From Agapanthus africanus (taxonomy: Eukaryota; Streptophyta; Magnoliopsida; Asparagales; Amaryllidaceae): a DNA stretch of 64,000 nucleotides. Shown piece by piece: positions 44,573 through 54,342 of this stretch. Location: NCBI GenBank assembly GCA_030015575.1, contig JASDDO010000004.1, positions 323,648,654-323,712,653 on the forward strand. Direction: 5' to 3'. The position numbers were made by a program, and so were the translations under genes. The stretch's first letter is position 1; each line of letters begins with the position of its first letter. The notes under the pieces were generated by a model that saw nothing but the letters and a program-made list of their open reading frames with translations, was not told the DNA's origin and made no database searches.

Positions 44573-46075
44573 TTAAGGGCAATAATTAGGATTATTAACA
44601 TCGCCTGGCCGCAACGGACGTTTTGGACTCGGCAGATTGATGAGTCTGTCGCGCACTGCCAGATTGAACAGTCCCCTTGTTTTATCTTGCGGAAACGAGT
44701 AAGGATGTTTCAACTTTTCCTGGAGGGGTTGCTGCTTGTTGTTTCGGCAAACAACCGGTCTAGGGCTACTCGATTGCTGTTGAGTATTGGCTACGAGGGC
44801 TGTTTTTCCTTTCCCTTTATCCTTTTTGCTCGATCCGTTGTTTGCGGGGCCGAGATTTTTTCCGAGCAGCGTGAGATTACATGACTGAACGTTATCGCAA
44901 CTTTTCAATTCTTTCATCTTTGAAATGGATTCCTTGAGGAGAGGGTTGAGGGCAGCTTCTTCGTCAGAGTCGCTTCTGAAGGTGATAATTTGCGACCCCT
45001 TGGAGTCGGCTCTGTGACAGTTGTCGGCGGCTCTCTGGCGCTCATCTATCGCATTTTTCCGATGTCTACAAGCTCCACACTTTGTCCTGTTGAGGTGTTG
45101 CTTTTGAGCGACATACCCTTGCCACCAACACTTAAAGGAGTCGCAATCTTCGGTAGGATGTATGATCTTCTGATGATATAAGCAAAAGTTAGGATGCATC
45201 TCTACTCCACCGAGAGTATTTTCTTCAGAGGGTGGTAGCTCCATTCCCGTTGACAGGGCTTTAGCGAACCTTTTCCTCGTCTTGAATTTATTTTTATCCG
45301 TAGCGGATGGCTTTTGATTTGACGGGAGTGCCTCGACTCTTTGGTCCAGTCGTCGGTGTTTGACTCCTTCCAGTATGGCCATCTTACGCTCTTGATTGGC
45401 TTTAACTTTCAAACGAATCTCATTCAAGAAGGCATCGATCAACTCGTCTGACGGCTGCGGAATTTCTGGTTTAGGGTCCGCCCTCAGTTTATCAGCGCAA
45501 GGAGCCTCTTTATCATCCGCCAATGAGTGTGAGATCACATGACAACTCGCTACGTAGTCTTTGGATTCATCTAATGAGTCTTCTCCATCGTTTTCGTCCT
45601 CAACAAAAGAAAAAGCTGCCCCAATCGTGTTCGTCTTCTTTGGAGTGTGCGGCTGTGGTGGGTTTACCTTCCAGTTTTCAGACAGCGCAAACTTGCCTTG
45701 TAGGTATTGATCCTCGATCCATCCCTTAAAGACGAAACAATCCTCGATCGGGTGACTTACCATTTGGTGGTAAGGGCAGTAATCGGGATTATTGAGATCG
45801 CCTGGCTGTAACGGATGTTTTGGATTCGGCAGATTGATGAGTCTGTTACATACTGCCAGTTCAAACAGTCTTCTCGTTTTATTCTGAAGAAACGAGTAAG
45901 GACGTCCTAGTCTCTCCTCGAGGGACGGGCGTGGATGCGTGTTATTTTGGCGAACGACCGGCTTTGAATTGCACGGCTGTTGTTGAGTATTGGCAACGAC
46001 AGTCGCTTTCCCTTTTCCTTTCTCATTTCGGGAGTCTGGTTTTGGAGGAGACGGTCCGTGGCCCATCTGGTCCAT
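44573..46075 (-). CDS. gag: Longest intact stretch of element E gag (500 residues)
   Basis: Open between the stops at 46076 and 44573. It starts at an internal Met (MDQMGHGPSPPKPD) just after the capsid core and covers knuckles 1 and 2, the acidic linker (DENDGEDSLDESKDYVASCH) and the first half of the duplicated third module (LINLPSPKRPLRPGD). It is not a natural gene start; D reads through the upstream stop with Gln. Confidence 0.7.
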   Translation of the reverse strand: MDQMGHGPSPPKPDSRNEKGKGKATVVANTQQQPCNSKPVVRQNNTHPRPSLEERLGRPYSFLQNKTRRLFELAVCNRLINLPNPKHPLQPGDLNNPDYCPYHQMVSHPIEDCFVFKGWIEDQYLQGKFALSENWKVNPPQPHTPKKTNTIGAAFSFVEDENDGEDSLDESKDYVASCHVISHSLADDKEAPCADKLRADPKPEIPQPSDELIDAFLNEIRLKVKANQERKMAILEGVKHRRLDQRVEALPSNQKPSATDKNKFKTRKRFAKALSTGMELPPSEENTLGGVEMHPNFCLYHQKIIHPTEDCDSFKCWWQGYVAQKQHLNRTKCGACRHRKNAIDERQRAADNCHRADSKGSQIITFRSDSDEEAALNPLLKESISKMKELKSCDNVQSCNLTLLGKNLGPANNGSSKKDKGKGKTALVANTQQQSSSPRPVVCRNNKQQPLQEKLKHPYSFPQDKTRGLFNLAVRDRLINLPSPKRPLRPGDVNNPNYCP

Positions 46076-46231
46076 TTAGGCTAATTTGTCGATCAATGCC
46101 TGGAAGGTGGTCGGCCTGAAGAACATCATGAATTGGGATATAGTCGCCTGCGGATCGAGAGTGCCCACGAACATGCCTACCGCAGGTTCTTCTTCTATGC
46201 GTTGTTCGCATTTCGACCATAGGTTCCGCCA

Positions 46232-47695
46232 TCATGTTGCGTATTGGACCCACGCTTCGCCTGGCCTTATCCTGGCATTTATCAGTGCTGTCATCGGGGT
46301 GCGTTCACTAGCACTCGCGAATCTTTGTGTAAATAGTAGCTCCATCTCCGCAAATGTTTTGACAGAGTCGTTAGGTAGCTCTGAATACCATTCAAAAGCT
46401 GTTTCTGCTAAGCTGCCGACGAATTGGCGAAGCAACAATTTGTCATTGCCTCCAGTATTGCCGCATAAGGCCCTGAATTGAGCGACATGCTGATGCGGAT
46501 TCCCTGTCCCTTTATATACGTGGAACTTAGGGATCGTATATCCTGGCGGGTAACTAATTTGGTCATACCAGCCCGGATAGGGTCGTCCAGTTCTAACAGT
46601 TTGCCCAGCCGCTTCACTCGCCTGATGAGCTCGTATTTGCTGAGCTATATAGTCATCCAGTGCGGCCTTGGAAATGGTTTCTTCCTTGGCTGCTGAAAGA
46701 GCCGGAGGAGGATTAGATGTCTCCCCTCTGTCGTCTCCAACAATGATCGGAGGGTCTTCAGCCGGAGGGTCCGGGTGTAACATCATCCCTACTATATCTT
46801 GGAAGAGGAGCGCCATTTGTTTTATGTTGACAGCTTGTTTTGCTGCCTCTTTGTCCTTCTTTTCGAGGACTCTGCATAGATAGTCAGCGTTAGTTTCTTG
46901 TTCATGACGCTGCTCTGATGATACTTCCAAACTTTCTTTCGGTTCGGTAAGTGCAACCATCACAGTCATCATTTCCTGAAGCTTCTGTTGCTGCTCCTGG
47001 GCTTTTGTCACGGATCGGGTGAGCGGTCGGTGACCCGTCAAAGCACGACTTTCCTCCTTCCCGGAAGCCATATAAACCGTGTGCACTACCATGCCCCCAG
47101 ACTTGGGGCGTCTGTGTTCAGCGCTCGTACGGTTCACCATATTCACAAGGGCTTTTTGCGGCCTCCTTTTCTTTTGAGTGATTGACGTTGAAGGAGCCGT
47201 TGCAATGGGCACCCATCCAGCTGTCGCCTTTTGTGGCTTGACGGAGTAATTCTTCTCCTGAACCTTTATCTTTTTCTGTCGGCGGGAGTAATCTTGATCA
47301 ATCACTGACTCCTGGACTTGTCCCCAGACTTTGTAAATTTTGGAGGACAGACGCTGAGGGGGCTGCTCCGACTTTTTCTTTGGAGCATTCTCCACAGGTG
47401 AAGGAGTTTGTTTCAACACCGCAGTAGGAGAGTTTCTGCGCACCGTATTCAGCAATTCAAAGCTGTTCCCGGTTGGAACAGCAGCATCGATCCCCACCGT
47501 TGGAGCTGGCGGAGTTATCCCAGAGGGGGAGTTGCCCCCAGTCTTCCTTACTCGGCGCCAGTGGCAACGTCGAGCGTGTCGTGCGGATGGAGTTGTTCTA
47601 ACCGTAGGGGTGACCTCTTCATGCCCCCTGTGTTGGTCAGAATCTGCTGGTATCAGCCTTTTAAAGACCGATGTCCGTTGAATGGGGACAGCCAA
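46232..47695 (-). CDS. gag: Intact stretch of element E gag with the capsid core (487 residues)
   Basis: Open from the frameshift near 47763 to TGA 46232-46234. It contains the end of the S-V-F-x-R-L repeats, a basic stretch, a coiled-coil-like segment (LCRVLEKKDKEAAKQAVNIK) and most of the Retrotrans_gag core (FHVYKGTGNPHQHVAQFRAL, AFEWYSELPND). It aligns with D codon by codon. The terminating TGA replaces an Arg codon (CGG in D). Confidence 0.75.
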   Translation of the reverse strand: MAVPIQRTSVFKRLIPADSDQHRGHEEVTPTVRTTPSARHARRCHWRRVRKTGGNSPSGITPPAPTVGIDAAVPTGNSFELLNTVRRNSPTAVLKQTPSPVENAPKKKSEQPPQRLSSKIYKVWGQVQESVIDQDYSRRQKKIKVQEKNYSVKPQKATAGWVPIATAPSTSITQKKRRPQKALVNMVNRTSAEHRRPKSGGMVVHTVYMASGKEESRALTGHRPLTRSVTKAQEQQQKLQEMMTVMVALTEPKESLEVSSEQRHEQETNADYLCRVLEKKDKEAAKQAVNIKQMALLFQDIVGMMLHPDPPAEDPPIIVGDDRGETSNPPPALSAAKEETISKAALDDYIAQQIRAHQASEAAGQTVRTGRPYPGWYDQISYPPGYTIPKFHVYKGTGNPHQHVAQFRALCGNTGGNDKLLLRQFVGSLAETAFEWYSELPNDSVKTFAEMELLFTQRFASASERTPMTALINARIRPGEAWVQYAT

Positions 47696-48231
47696 CCTGT
47701 CAAAAGCAGACTTCCGAGCAGGGGAAGCAACCTTGGTGATCTCGCCTGAAACTGGAGTAGGCGCTTCGGGATAATATCTTCTGGTATTGCTGGCTTTTTC
47801 ATGGGCCCGTTAGAGCTCTGACCTGGCCTGTTAAAAACTGAGGCAGTGGATTTGGGCGACCCGTTGAGAGGGACCGCGGCAGTGGTAAGTCGATCAAAGA
47901 CCGACTTCTTTGGGGCTTCTTGCAACGTCATTGGGGCATTGAAGCTCATCGGTGGGAGCATGGTCCCGAAGAATAGTCCAGTGGTGGCTTGAGTTACCTG
48001 CTCCACTGGCATCTTGAAAAGAGAGGCCGCTTGGGGCCCATAAGTCACTCCTCCAGCAAGGACGGAGCGAGAGTTACGGTTGCAGGCAGTGCAGTTTGAA
48101 GCCATTGATTTTCTGTTTTCTGCACGGAGAAAGACACCAAATCTTATTATCTCGAATCTACAGGCAACCACAGCAAACCGCGATTCGTTCGCGAACATGA
48201 CATACGAAGTATGGAGTGGAAAGAGGAAAAT

Positions 48232-48249
48232 GCCCCACCGGGCGTGCCA
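48232..48249 (-). promoter_or_regulatory. Element E primer binding site
   Basis: On the minus strand TGGCACGCCCGGTGGGGC, separated from the LTR by GATTC, matching D at 16 of 18 positions. Confidence 0.8.
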
Positions 48250-48254
48250 GAATC

Positions 48255-51200
48255 TGTTCCCCTCCGAATGTCGGCCAAGACAGGGACGTCTTGCCTGAGA
48301 TTCGGGGCAGATGCTATTTGGTGCTATCCGTCCACCTCTCCGAAGATGCCAAGTTGATTTATGGCACCGTGTATCGGAGGTTTAGACTGATGCGACCGAT
48401 GTAGCAGACTTCGTCAGAGTCCCCCTCGTTCGAGGGGTTTTTGATTGTGGGGACGTACTTCCCTGCAGGCGCAAGCCCCTGCAGTTAATTACGCTACCGC
48501 ATCGCGGTAACAACTTTCTCCTTCTCCAGATGGTCACTTCGTGTCGTGGGTGTTTGTTTTGTCTTTGGTTGCCCGTGGATTGTATACGGAGACTAATTTA
48601 TGTTGTCGTCCGTAGGACGTGGATTAGTCCAAATCCGTATTTTCTTAGATTTGGGTTTGGGGTTTTGGTTTAAGGATACGTTAGTATCATTTTGGACTAA
48701 GATCAACTTAAATGTTTGTTAAGGATACGTTAGTCTAATTTCCAGACTAAGATCAACTTAACAGGATCATTTAGATCCAACAAGAGAGCATTTGGGCTCT
48801 ATTGTTTAGTTTAGGGACATTTCGGTCGATTTCCAGTTTAAGGACATGGTGGTCCATTGCCAGTTTAGGGACATAGTGGTCCATTTAATATATGGCCGTC
48901 GGGACCCGTCACCTCTCTGACGACGTTAAATGATTACAACGACAGATGTCAGAGGAGTTCGGAGATGTACCCTTGAACCAAAGTTGGTTGGGGATCTTAT
49001 AGTCCAATTTGGGACTAAAGTCTGTTTGAATGTTTAAGGATACGTTAGCCATATTTAAGACTAAGATCAACTTAAACAGGACCGTTTAGATCCGACAAAA
49101 GAGCATTTGAGGGCTCTATTGTTCCAGTTTAGGGACATAGTGGTCCATTGCCAGTTTAAGGACATGGTGGTCCATTGCCAGTTTAGAGACATAGTGGTCC
49201 ATTGCATGTATGTCCGTCGGGACCCGTCACCTCTCTGACTTCGTTGAAGGATTACAACGATAGGTGTCAGAGGAGTTCAGAGATGTACCCTTGGACCAAA
49301 GTTGGTTGGGGATCTTATAGTCCAATTTGGGACTAAAGTCTGTTTGAATGTTTAAGGATACATTAGCCATATTTAAGGCTAAGATCAACTTAAACAGGAC
49401 CGTTTAGTTCCAACAAAAGAGCATTTGAGGGCTCTATTGTTCCAGTTTATGGACATAGTGGTCCATTGCCAGTTTAAGGACATGGTGGTCCATTGCCAGT
49501 TTAGGGACATAGTGGTCCATTGCATGTATGTCCGTCGGGACACGTCACCTCTCTGACGTCGTTGAAGGATTACAACGATAGGTGTCAGAGGAGTTCAGAG
49601 ATGTACCCTTGGACCAAAGTTGGTTGGGGATCTTATAGTCCAATTTGGGACTAAAGTCTATTTGAATGTTTAAGGATACGCTAGCCATATTCAAGGCTAA
49701 GATCAACTTAAACAGGACCGTTTAGATCCGACAAAGAGCATTTGAGGGCTCTATTATTCCAGTTTAGGGACATGGTGGTCCATTGCCAGTTTAGGGACAT
49801 GGTGGTCCATTGCCAGTTTAGGGACATAGTGGTCCATTTAATATATGGCCGCCGGGACCCGTCACCTCTCTGACGTCGTTGAAGGATTACAACGACAGGT
49901 GTCAGAGGAGTTCGGAGATATACCCTCGAACCAGATGTAAATTGATTTAAGAGAGCAACTGTGCTCTGTCAATTTAATTTGAGGACTTACGGCCACGATT
50001 GGGCTAAGTCCAGTTGAGAATATTTAACGTTTTATTTGCATTTGGCTTGTTAGGCCTTTACTAGGGCTCTGCCCCTGTTTAATAATGCAGTGCATTTTCT
50101 CTGCCCTTTTAGGCCCAGAGCATTTTATTTTGGTCTGATAGACTTTTATTTGGGTTTTATCCCTTTTAATAGTGCATAGCACTTTGTTTAGTCTGATAGA
50201 CCTTTCTTTATTGGGCTCTGCCCTTGATAATGCATTGCATTAATTAGTCTGACAGAGTGCCACATGGCTTGTCAGGCGCTTTGCGCTGATTGAGGAGCGC
50301 AAGGCGCAAGTCCATGGGGAGGTGACACGTGTCACGTTTAGGAGAGCGCAAGCGCAGCGCGCTGCGCTATTGCGCTGCTGACACGTGGCGCGCTCTGGTG
50401 AGTTGCGCCAATTCATGAGAGCAGTGCTCTGTTTTTAGAAGCGCATAGCGCAGATCATCATGGGGCTGACACGTGGCGCTCTCTGTTGGCTTGCTTACAC
50501 CCGAGAGCGCAACAGTGTAGATTTTGCTAGTGCAGGGCACTGTTTTATTATTTGAGAATCTTTTAGATTTCAGAACCAATGGTTCATAAAATAAAAATAA
50601 AAAAGTGCAAGGCACTGTTTGTTTTCTTGGTCTAATTTAGATCAAAGAAAACAAGTTTCTCTTGTTTTTTCTTATTTCAGGGAACCAATGGTTCATAAAA
50701 AAGTGCGAAGCACTTATTATTATTTATTTTTCTTTTTATTGAAGATCATTGATCTTGTTCTCAGATCAATGATCTGTTCATAAGAGAATTTTCTCTTTTT
50801 TCTAAAGGTTTTTACCTTTTTTTTGTTCTTGAGGAATTCTCTCCAATTCTTCAGAGTTCTCAATGATGATCTTCATGCCTTTTGATTTGGGGTCTAGGGG
50901 CGTTTATATAGTGTCCATAAATTTGTTAAAATTTGTTAGAAAGATCTTTCTTTGAGTGATTTGGGGAATTTTCCCCACCGTTGGATTTTCGATCCAAGGG
51001 CTTCTGTTTTACAGAAGGCAATCTTCTTGTTTTAACAAGAACAGAAAAATCTCGCTAGAATTTAATTCTGTTTAGCGCAAACGCCCCAGCGCGTGACACG
51101 TGTCGCACAGCGCAGAGCGCAGCGCAGCTGCGATTGCGCAACTGCGCTGACACGTGTCGCGCAGCGCACGGCGCAGCGCAACTGCGCTTGCGCATCTGCG

Positions 51201-51427
51201 CTGACACGTGTCGCGCAGCGCAGCGCTTGCGCAACTGAAGCGTTGCTTCCTTTAATTTTGTTTAAAATAGAGCTGTGCTCTGATTGGACGCGCTGTCTTG
51301 GGCGCTGCGCTGATGTATCAACTTTTGACACGTGGCGCGTTGCGCGCAGCGCACGGAATCTGAAGCGTTCCTTCAAAATTTGAATTTTTGAAATTCAAAC
51401 AGAGCCTTGCTCTGATTGGGGGAAACA
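48255..51427 (-). repeat. Element E 5' LTR (right copy)
   Basis: 3173 bp, the same length as the left copy. A minus-strand TATA box (TATATAAA) lies at 50903-50910. It contains four ~318-bp repeats (phase positions 48909, 49227, 49545, 49862) and the GCGC/ACACGTG-rich U3 (50280-51330). The frames at 50367 and 51062-51383 lie in these repeats and are not genes. Confidence 0.95.
50903..50910 (-). promoter_or_regulatory. TATA box of element E 5' LTR
   Basis: TATATAAA on the minus strand in the context GGACACTATATAAACGCC; the left LTR has the same box near 34738. It would drive the genomic RNA of E. Confidence 0.65.
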
Positions 51428-52072
51428 CCACCATGTCCTTAAACTGGAAATCGACCGCAATATCCTTAAACTAAACAGTATAGTCTAAATGCTCTTTTGT
51501 TGGATCTAAACGATCTCGTTAAGTTGATCTTAGTCTAAAATTAGACTAACGTGTCCTTAACAAACGTTGAGTTGATCTTAGTCTAAAATTAGACTAACGT
51601 ATCCTTAACGAACGTTTAAGTTGATCTTAGTCTCAAATAAGACTAACGTATCCTTAAACCCAAACCCCCAAACCCAAATCTACGAAAATACGGATTTGGA
51701 CTAATCCACGCCCTACGGGAGACAACATAAAATTAGTCTCCGTATACAATCCACGGGCAACCAAACACAAAACAAACACCCACGACACGAAGTGACCATA
51801 TGGAGAAGGAGAAAGTTGTTACAGCAACGCGGTAGCGTAATTAACTGCAGGGGCTTGCGCCTGCAGGGAAGAGCGTCCCCACAATCAAAAACCCTTCAAA
51901 CGAGGGGGAATCTGACATAGTCTGCTAAATCGGTCGCATCCGTTTAAACCTTCGATACATGGAGCCATAAATCAACTTGGCATCTTCGGAGAGGTGGACG
52001 GATAGCACCAATTAGCATCTGCCCCGAATTTCAGGCAAGACGTCTATCTTGCGCGTCATTCGGAGGGGAACA
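51428..52072 (+). repeat. Element D 3' LTR, right part
   Basis: It continues the LTR interrupted at 32088, after repeating CCACC, and ends CGGAGGGGAACA at 52072. Both parts together give about 3350 bp, matching the 5' LTR (3347 bp). Confidence 0.95.
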
Positions 52073-52990
52073 TTGTGTTTCAACAGGAACACATGTGCGA
52101 ATCTTAAGAGACCATCAGTGAATATAAAAAGTATAAAGAACCAGTCCTGGCATGTGTAGACAGGGGACCTACATACATCATCATGTATCAATCCCAAGAG
52201 TTCATTAACTCTTTCTCTGTTTCCAATAAACGGAGCTATGGTCATCTTATCTTTGTGACATGACTGGCAAGTTTCACAAGATGTAAATTCAAACTGATTT
52301 AAATATGCATCTTTATGTAACTTCAGCTAGTCGGGTCGCATTGATATGACCTAGTCTACAATGCCTCAAGAAGGATTCGTTCATTTCTGAACTCTTCCTC
52401 TTGTGTGTGTTTTATACGTTAAGAACTGTAGTTTGATTTAGAACGTATAAGCTTTTAGATAACGTGCCTGAACCGATCAACTTTTGATATGGGAAATGTT
52501 CAAAATATTATCCAACAATACAAAATTATATCCTTCTTTATTAAATAAAGAGACTGATATGATGTTGTATATCAGGTTCGGTATCTAATAACATTCATTC
52601 AGAATCAATGTATTTGGTAATACAGGGTGATAATTGCCAACTGCTTGGCTTGCAACAATTGCACCGTTTCCAACTCTTGAAACTTATCACCCGTTCTCAG
52701 TTCTCTACCTATCTGTAGCCCATGTAACAGATTACATATCTGGGATCCTGATCCGGTATCTCATACCCAGGACGTAAAGGATACTGAGAAACAGTTCTCT
52801 GTAATGAACACACCCGAAGAAGATGCATCATCATGCATTTTCTTCGTTTGGGCGGCACGGTTATTCTGGTAATCTCCAATTTCCTACTCGGTCTTATAAC
52901 AATTATAAGTTAGAGCGGGTCCAACGTTCCTCAGCTCAGTATAACAAGCGGGTCCGGTCAATACATCCGTATTATTATCTTGATTAAGGC
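52073..52990 (-). pseudogene. pol: Element C copia gag end, protease and integrase start, decayed
   Basis: Minus-strand reading, high to low: a zinc-knuckle remnant near 52900 (CYKTE, then GDYQNN, so ligands are lost); the protease region (VGNGAIVASQAVGNYH and IISVSLFNKEGYNF, about 52700-52520); the GAG-pre-integrase domain with its HHCC finger (about 52390-52260: LRHCRLGHIN, FTSCETCQSCHKDKM); and the start of the integrase core (MTIAPFIGNRERVNELLGLIH, then DVCRSP, 52245-52080). Several stops. It joins across element D to SEPFEKFKEYKLEVEN at 15888-15840, which proves the nesting. Confidence 0.85.
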
Positions 52991-54342
52991 GTGACATGGT
53001 CGCTACCTGGAGAGAGAGAGAAGAAAACACTCAGCGTATGCTCTTGCAAGATTAGATTGGTTATTAATATATCTAATCAGGATGGCTCCTACTGTTTTAG
53101 TCAAATTTTCCTTCAAACCCTAAAAGGAAAGACTAACCGGGATTAATTACACCTTACAATTTTGCCAATCTTTCAGCCAGGCCAGTGCCGGTACTTTGAG
53201 GGAGGTTCCCCGTGCTTTCGCACGGACCTAATTAAAATAAACCTCGTTTTCCCAGGGGCGTAACCCCGTTAACACCTTTCTAGACACCTACTTGATCGGC
53301 GAATTGTAATGTGTAAAACTCTCCCAGGAGTAACTCTTACTCGCAGTGGGTATCGGGATCCAACTATCTCATAGGAGGTATGCAATCTCATTGCAAATTT
53401 CAACACTTGAAATTCCCGATAATATTTTACTCCTAGCAGCTATATGACCTTAACATAGTCAACAAATCATAAGTGCTAGTCAAGTTCAACCCGTCATTTC
53501 CTGATTGAATTAAACTCACCCGCACGACCCTTAACATAGTCAACAAAGTCGCACGACTACCCTAGTCCAATCGCATCATATGCTTATGCAGATAAGCATT
53601 AATTAGCTACCGCACACTACGCCTTAACATAGTCAACAAACATAGCACGAATACTAACTAGTACTTATCTGAAATGACGGAGGGCTACGACAGGTTTTTA
53701 AGAAAACCATTTGCGTAATGAACTTGATATCGTCGTAGAATCGAGTGATTTTGATAATGAGTGTTTTTTAGGGTTTTAGTAGTTTTGCTAAAGAAGTCAC
53801 TCCCGGTGAAGGGATCTCGGCTATTTCCTTATTGAATAAGGTGCAGGATATTTCACAAATACCACTATGCAAAGCAAAAACTATAAAAGCAATCAAAAGA
53901 CAAACCGAGTTTATAGCATCTGCTAATTTCGCTAAAGAGGTCACTCCCGGTGAAGGGATCTCGGCTCTTTCCTTATTGAATAAGGTGTAGGATATTTCAC
54001 AAATACCACAATGCAAAGTAAAAACTATAAAAGCAATCAAAAGACAAACCGAGTTTGTAGTATCTTCTAGTTTCTCTAAAGAGGTCACTCCCGGTGAAGG
54101 GATCTCGGCTCTTTCCTTATCGAATATGGTGCTGGATATTCTACAAGGAATACCGCTATGCAAAGCAAGAACTAGAGCTACCAGTTTTTAAAACAAGTTT
54201 CTACAACATCTTTAGGTTTCTTTTATTTCATTAATCTCATTAATGAAGTCCCATTTTATTATGCTTCATAAGCATCAGATATGAAACGAAATCAACAATA
54301 TATAATATATATCACATATATATAACATAAGCATTCGTCTCA
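52991..54342. other. Unassigned stretch between elements C and F
   Basis: I cannot assign it. It holds a phrase CCTTAACATAGTCAACAAA three times (53448, 53529, 53622), a GA-rich tract (53012-53025) and three 144-bp repeats (53790-54180). It may be the 5' part of C, the return of B, or another insertion. It shows no similarity by eye to the C LTR at 11774-13913. Confidence 0.5.
53768..54163 (-). CDS. Open frame of three 48-residue repeats, unknown
   Basis: 131 codons on the minus strand, almost wholly three tandem copies of a 48-residue unit (144 bp). Each unit carries GICEIS, TLFNKE, then AEIPSPGVTSL, then SVCLLIAFIVFALH, a hydrophobic stretch long enough to span a membrane. The period is a multiple of 3 and no stop has arisen in 131 codons. 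No family is recognised and no start signals were evaluated. It may be only a tandem repeat that happens to be open. Confidence 0.3.
   Translation of the reverse strand: MHSGIPCRISSTIFDKERAEIPSPGVTSLEKLEDTTNSVCLLIAFIVFTLHCGICEISYTLFNKERAEIPSPGVTSLAKLADAINSVCLLIAFIVFALHSGICEISCTLFNKEIAEIPSPGVTSLAKLLKP

Larger units (their letters stand above)
44390..48105 (-). pseudogene. gag: Element E gag polyprotein with a duplicated C-terminal module, broken
   Basis: Same protein as gag of D. ATG at 48105 (MASNCTACNR), stop TAG 44390-44392, about 1238 codons. N-terminal S-x-F-x-R-L repeats (SVFDRL, SAFDRL, SVFKRL), basic stretch (RHARRCHWRRVRK), capsid core (about 46580-46050), knuckle 1 CPYHQMVSHPIEDC (near 45735-45780), acidic linker, knuckle 2 CLYHQKIIHPTEDC (near 45145-45190), then a third block. 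That block repeats the segment around knuckle 1 (NNPNYCP, stop, HQTVGHIIEDCYVFKNW), so the C-terminus has gained a module that D lacks. Lesions: frameshift near 47763, TGA 46232-46234, TAA 46076-46078, TAA 44573-44575 inside knuckle 3. Confidence 0.88.
32089..51427 (-). mobile_element. Element E: gag-only Tat-like LTR retrotransposon carrying an antisense PMD gene
   Basis: Two 3173-bp direct LTRs (32089-35261 and 48255-51427), ends TGTTTCCCC and GGGGAACA on its own strand, and the duplication CCACC (32084-32088, 51428-51432) define it exactly; total 19,339 bp. On the minus strand the order is LTR, spacer, primer site, gag (48105-44390), 3.3 kb of structured untranslated DNA, the PMD gene in opposite orientation (36164-40961), a hairpin plus polypurine tract, LTR. 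No pol domains are present. It is a relative of D, with the same termini, primer site and gag, but with different U3 sequence. Confidence 0.95.
15889..52072 (+). mobile_element. Element D: gag-only Tat-like LTR retrotransposon with element E nested in it
   Basis: Ends are exact: TGTTCCCGCC at 15889 and GGGGAACA at 52072, flanked by the 5-bp duplication TTGTG (15884-15888 and 52073-52077), with copia integrase resuming on the far side. Without the nested E and its extra CCACC the element is about 16.8 kb: LTR 3347 bp, interior 10.1 kb, second LTR about 3350 bp. The interior holds gag only; no protease, RT, RNase H or integrase motif is found from 23040 to 29378. Placement in the Tat/Ogre group of Ty3/gypsy rests on the gag and on its CX2HX4HX4C knuckles. 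Confidence 0.93.
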
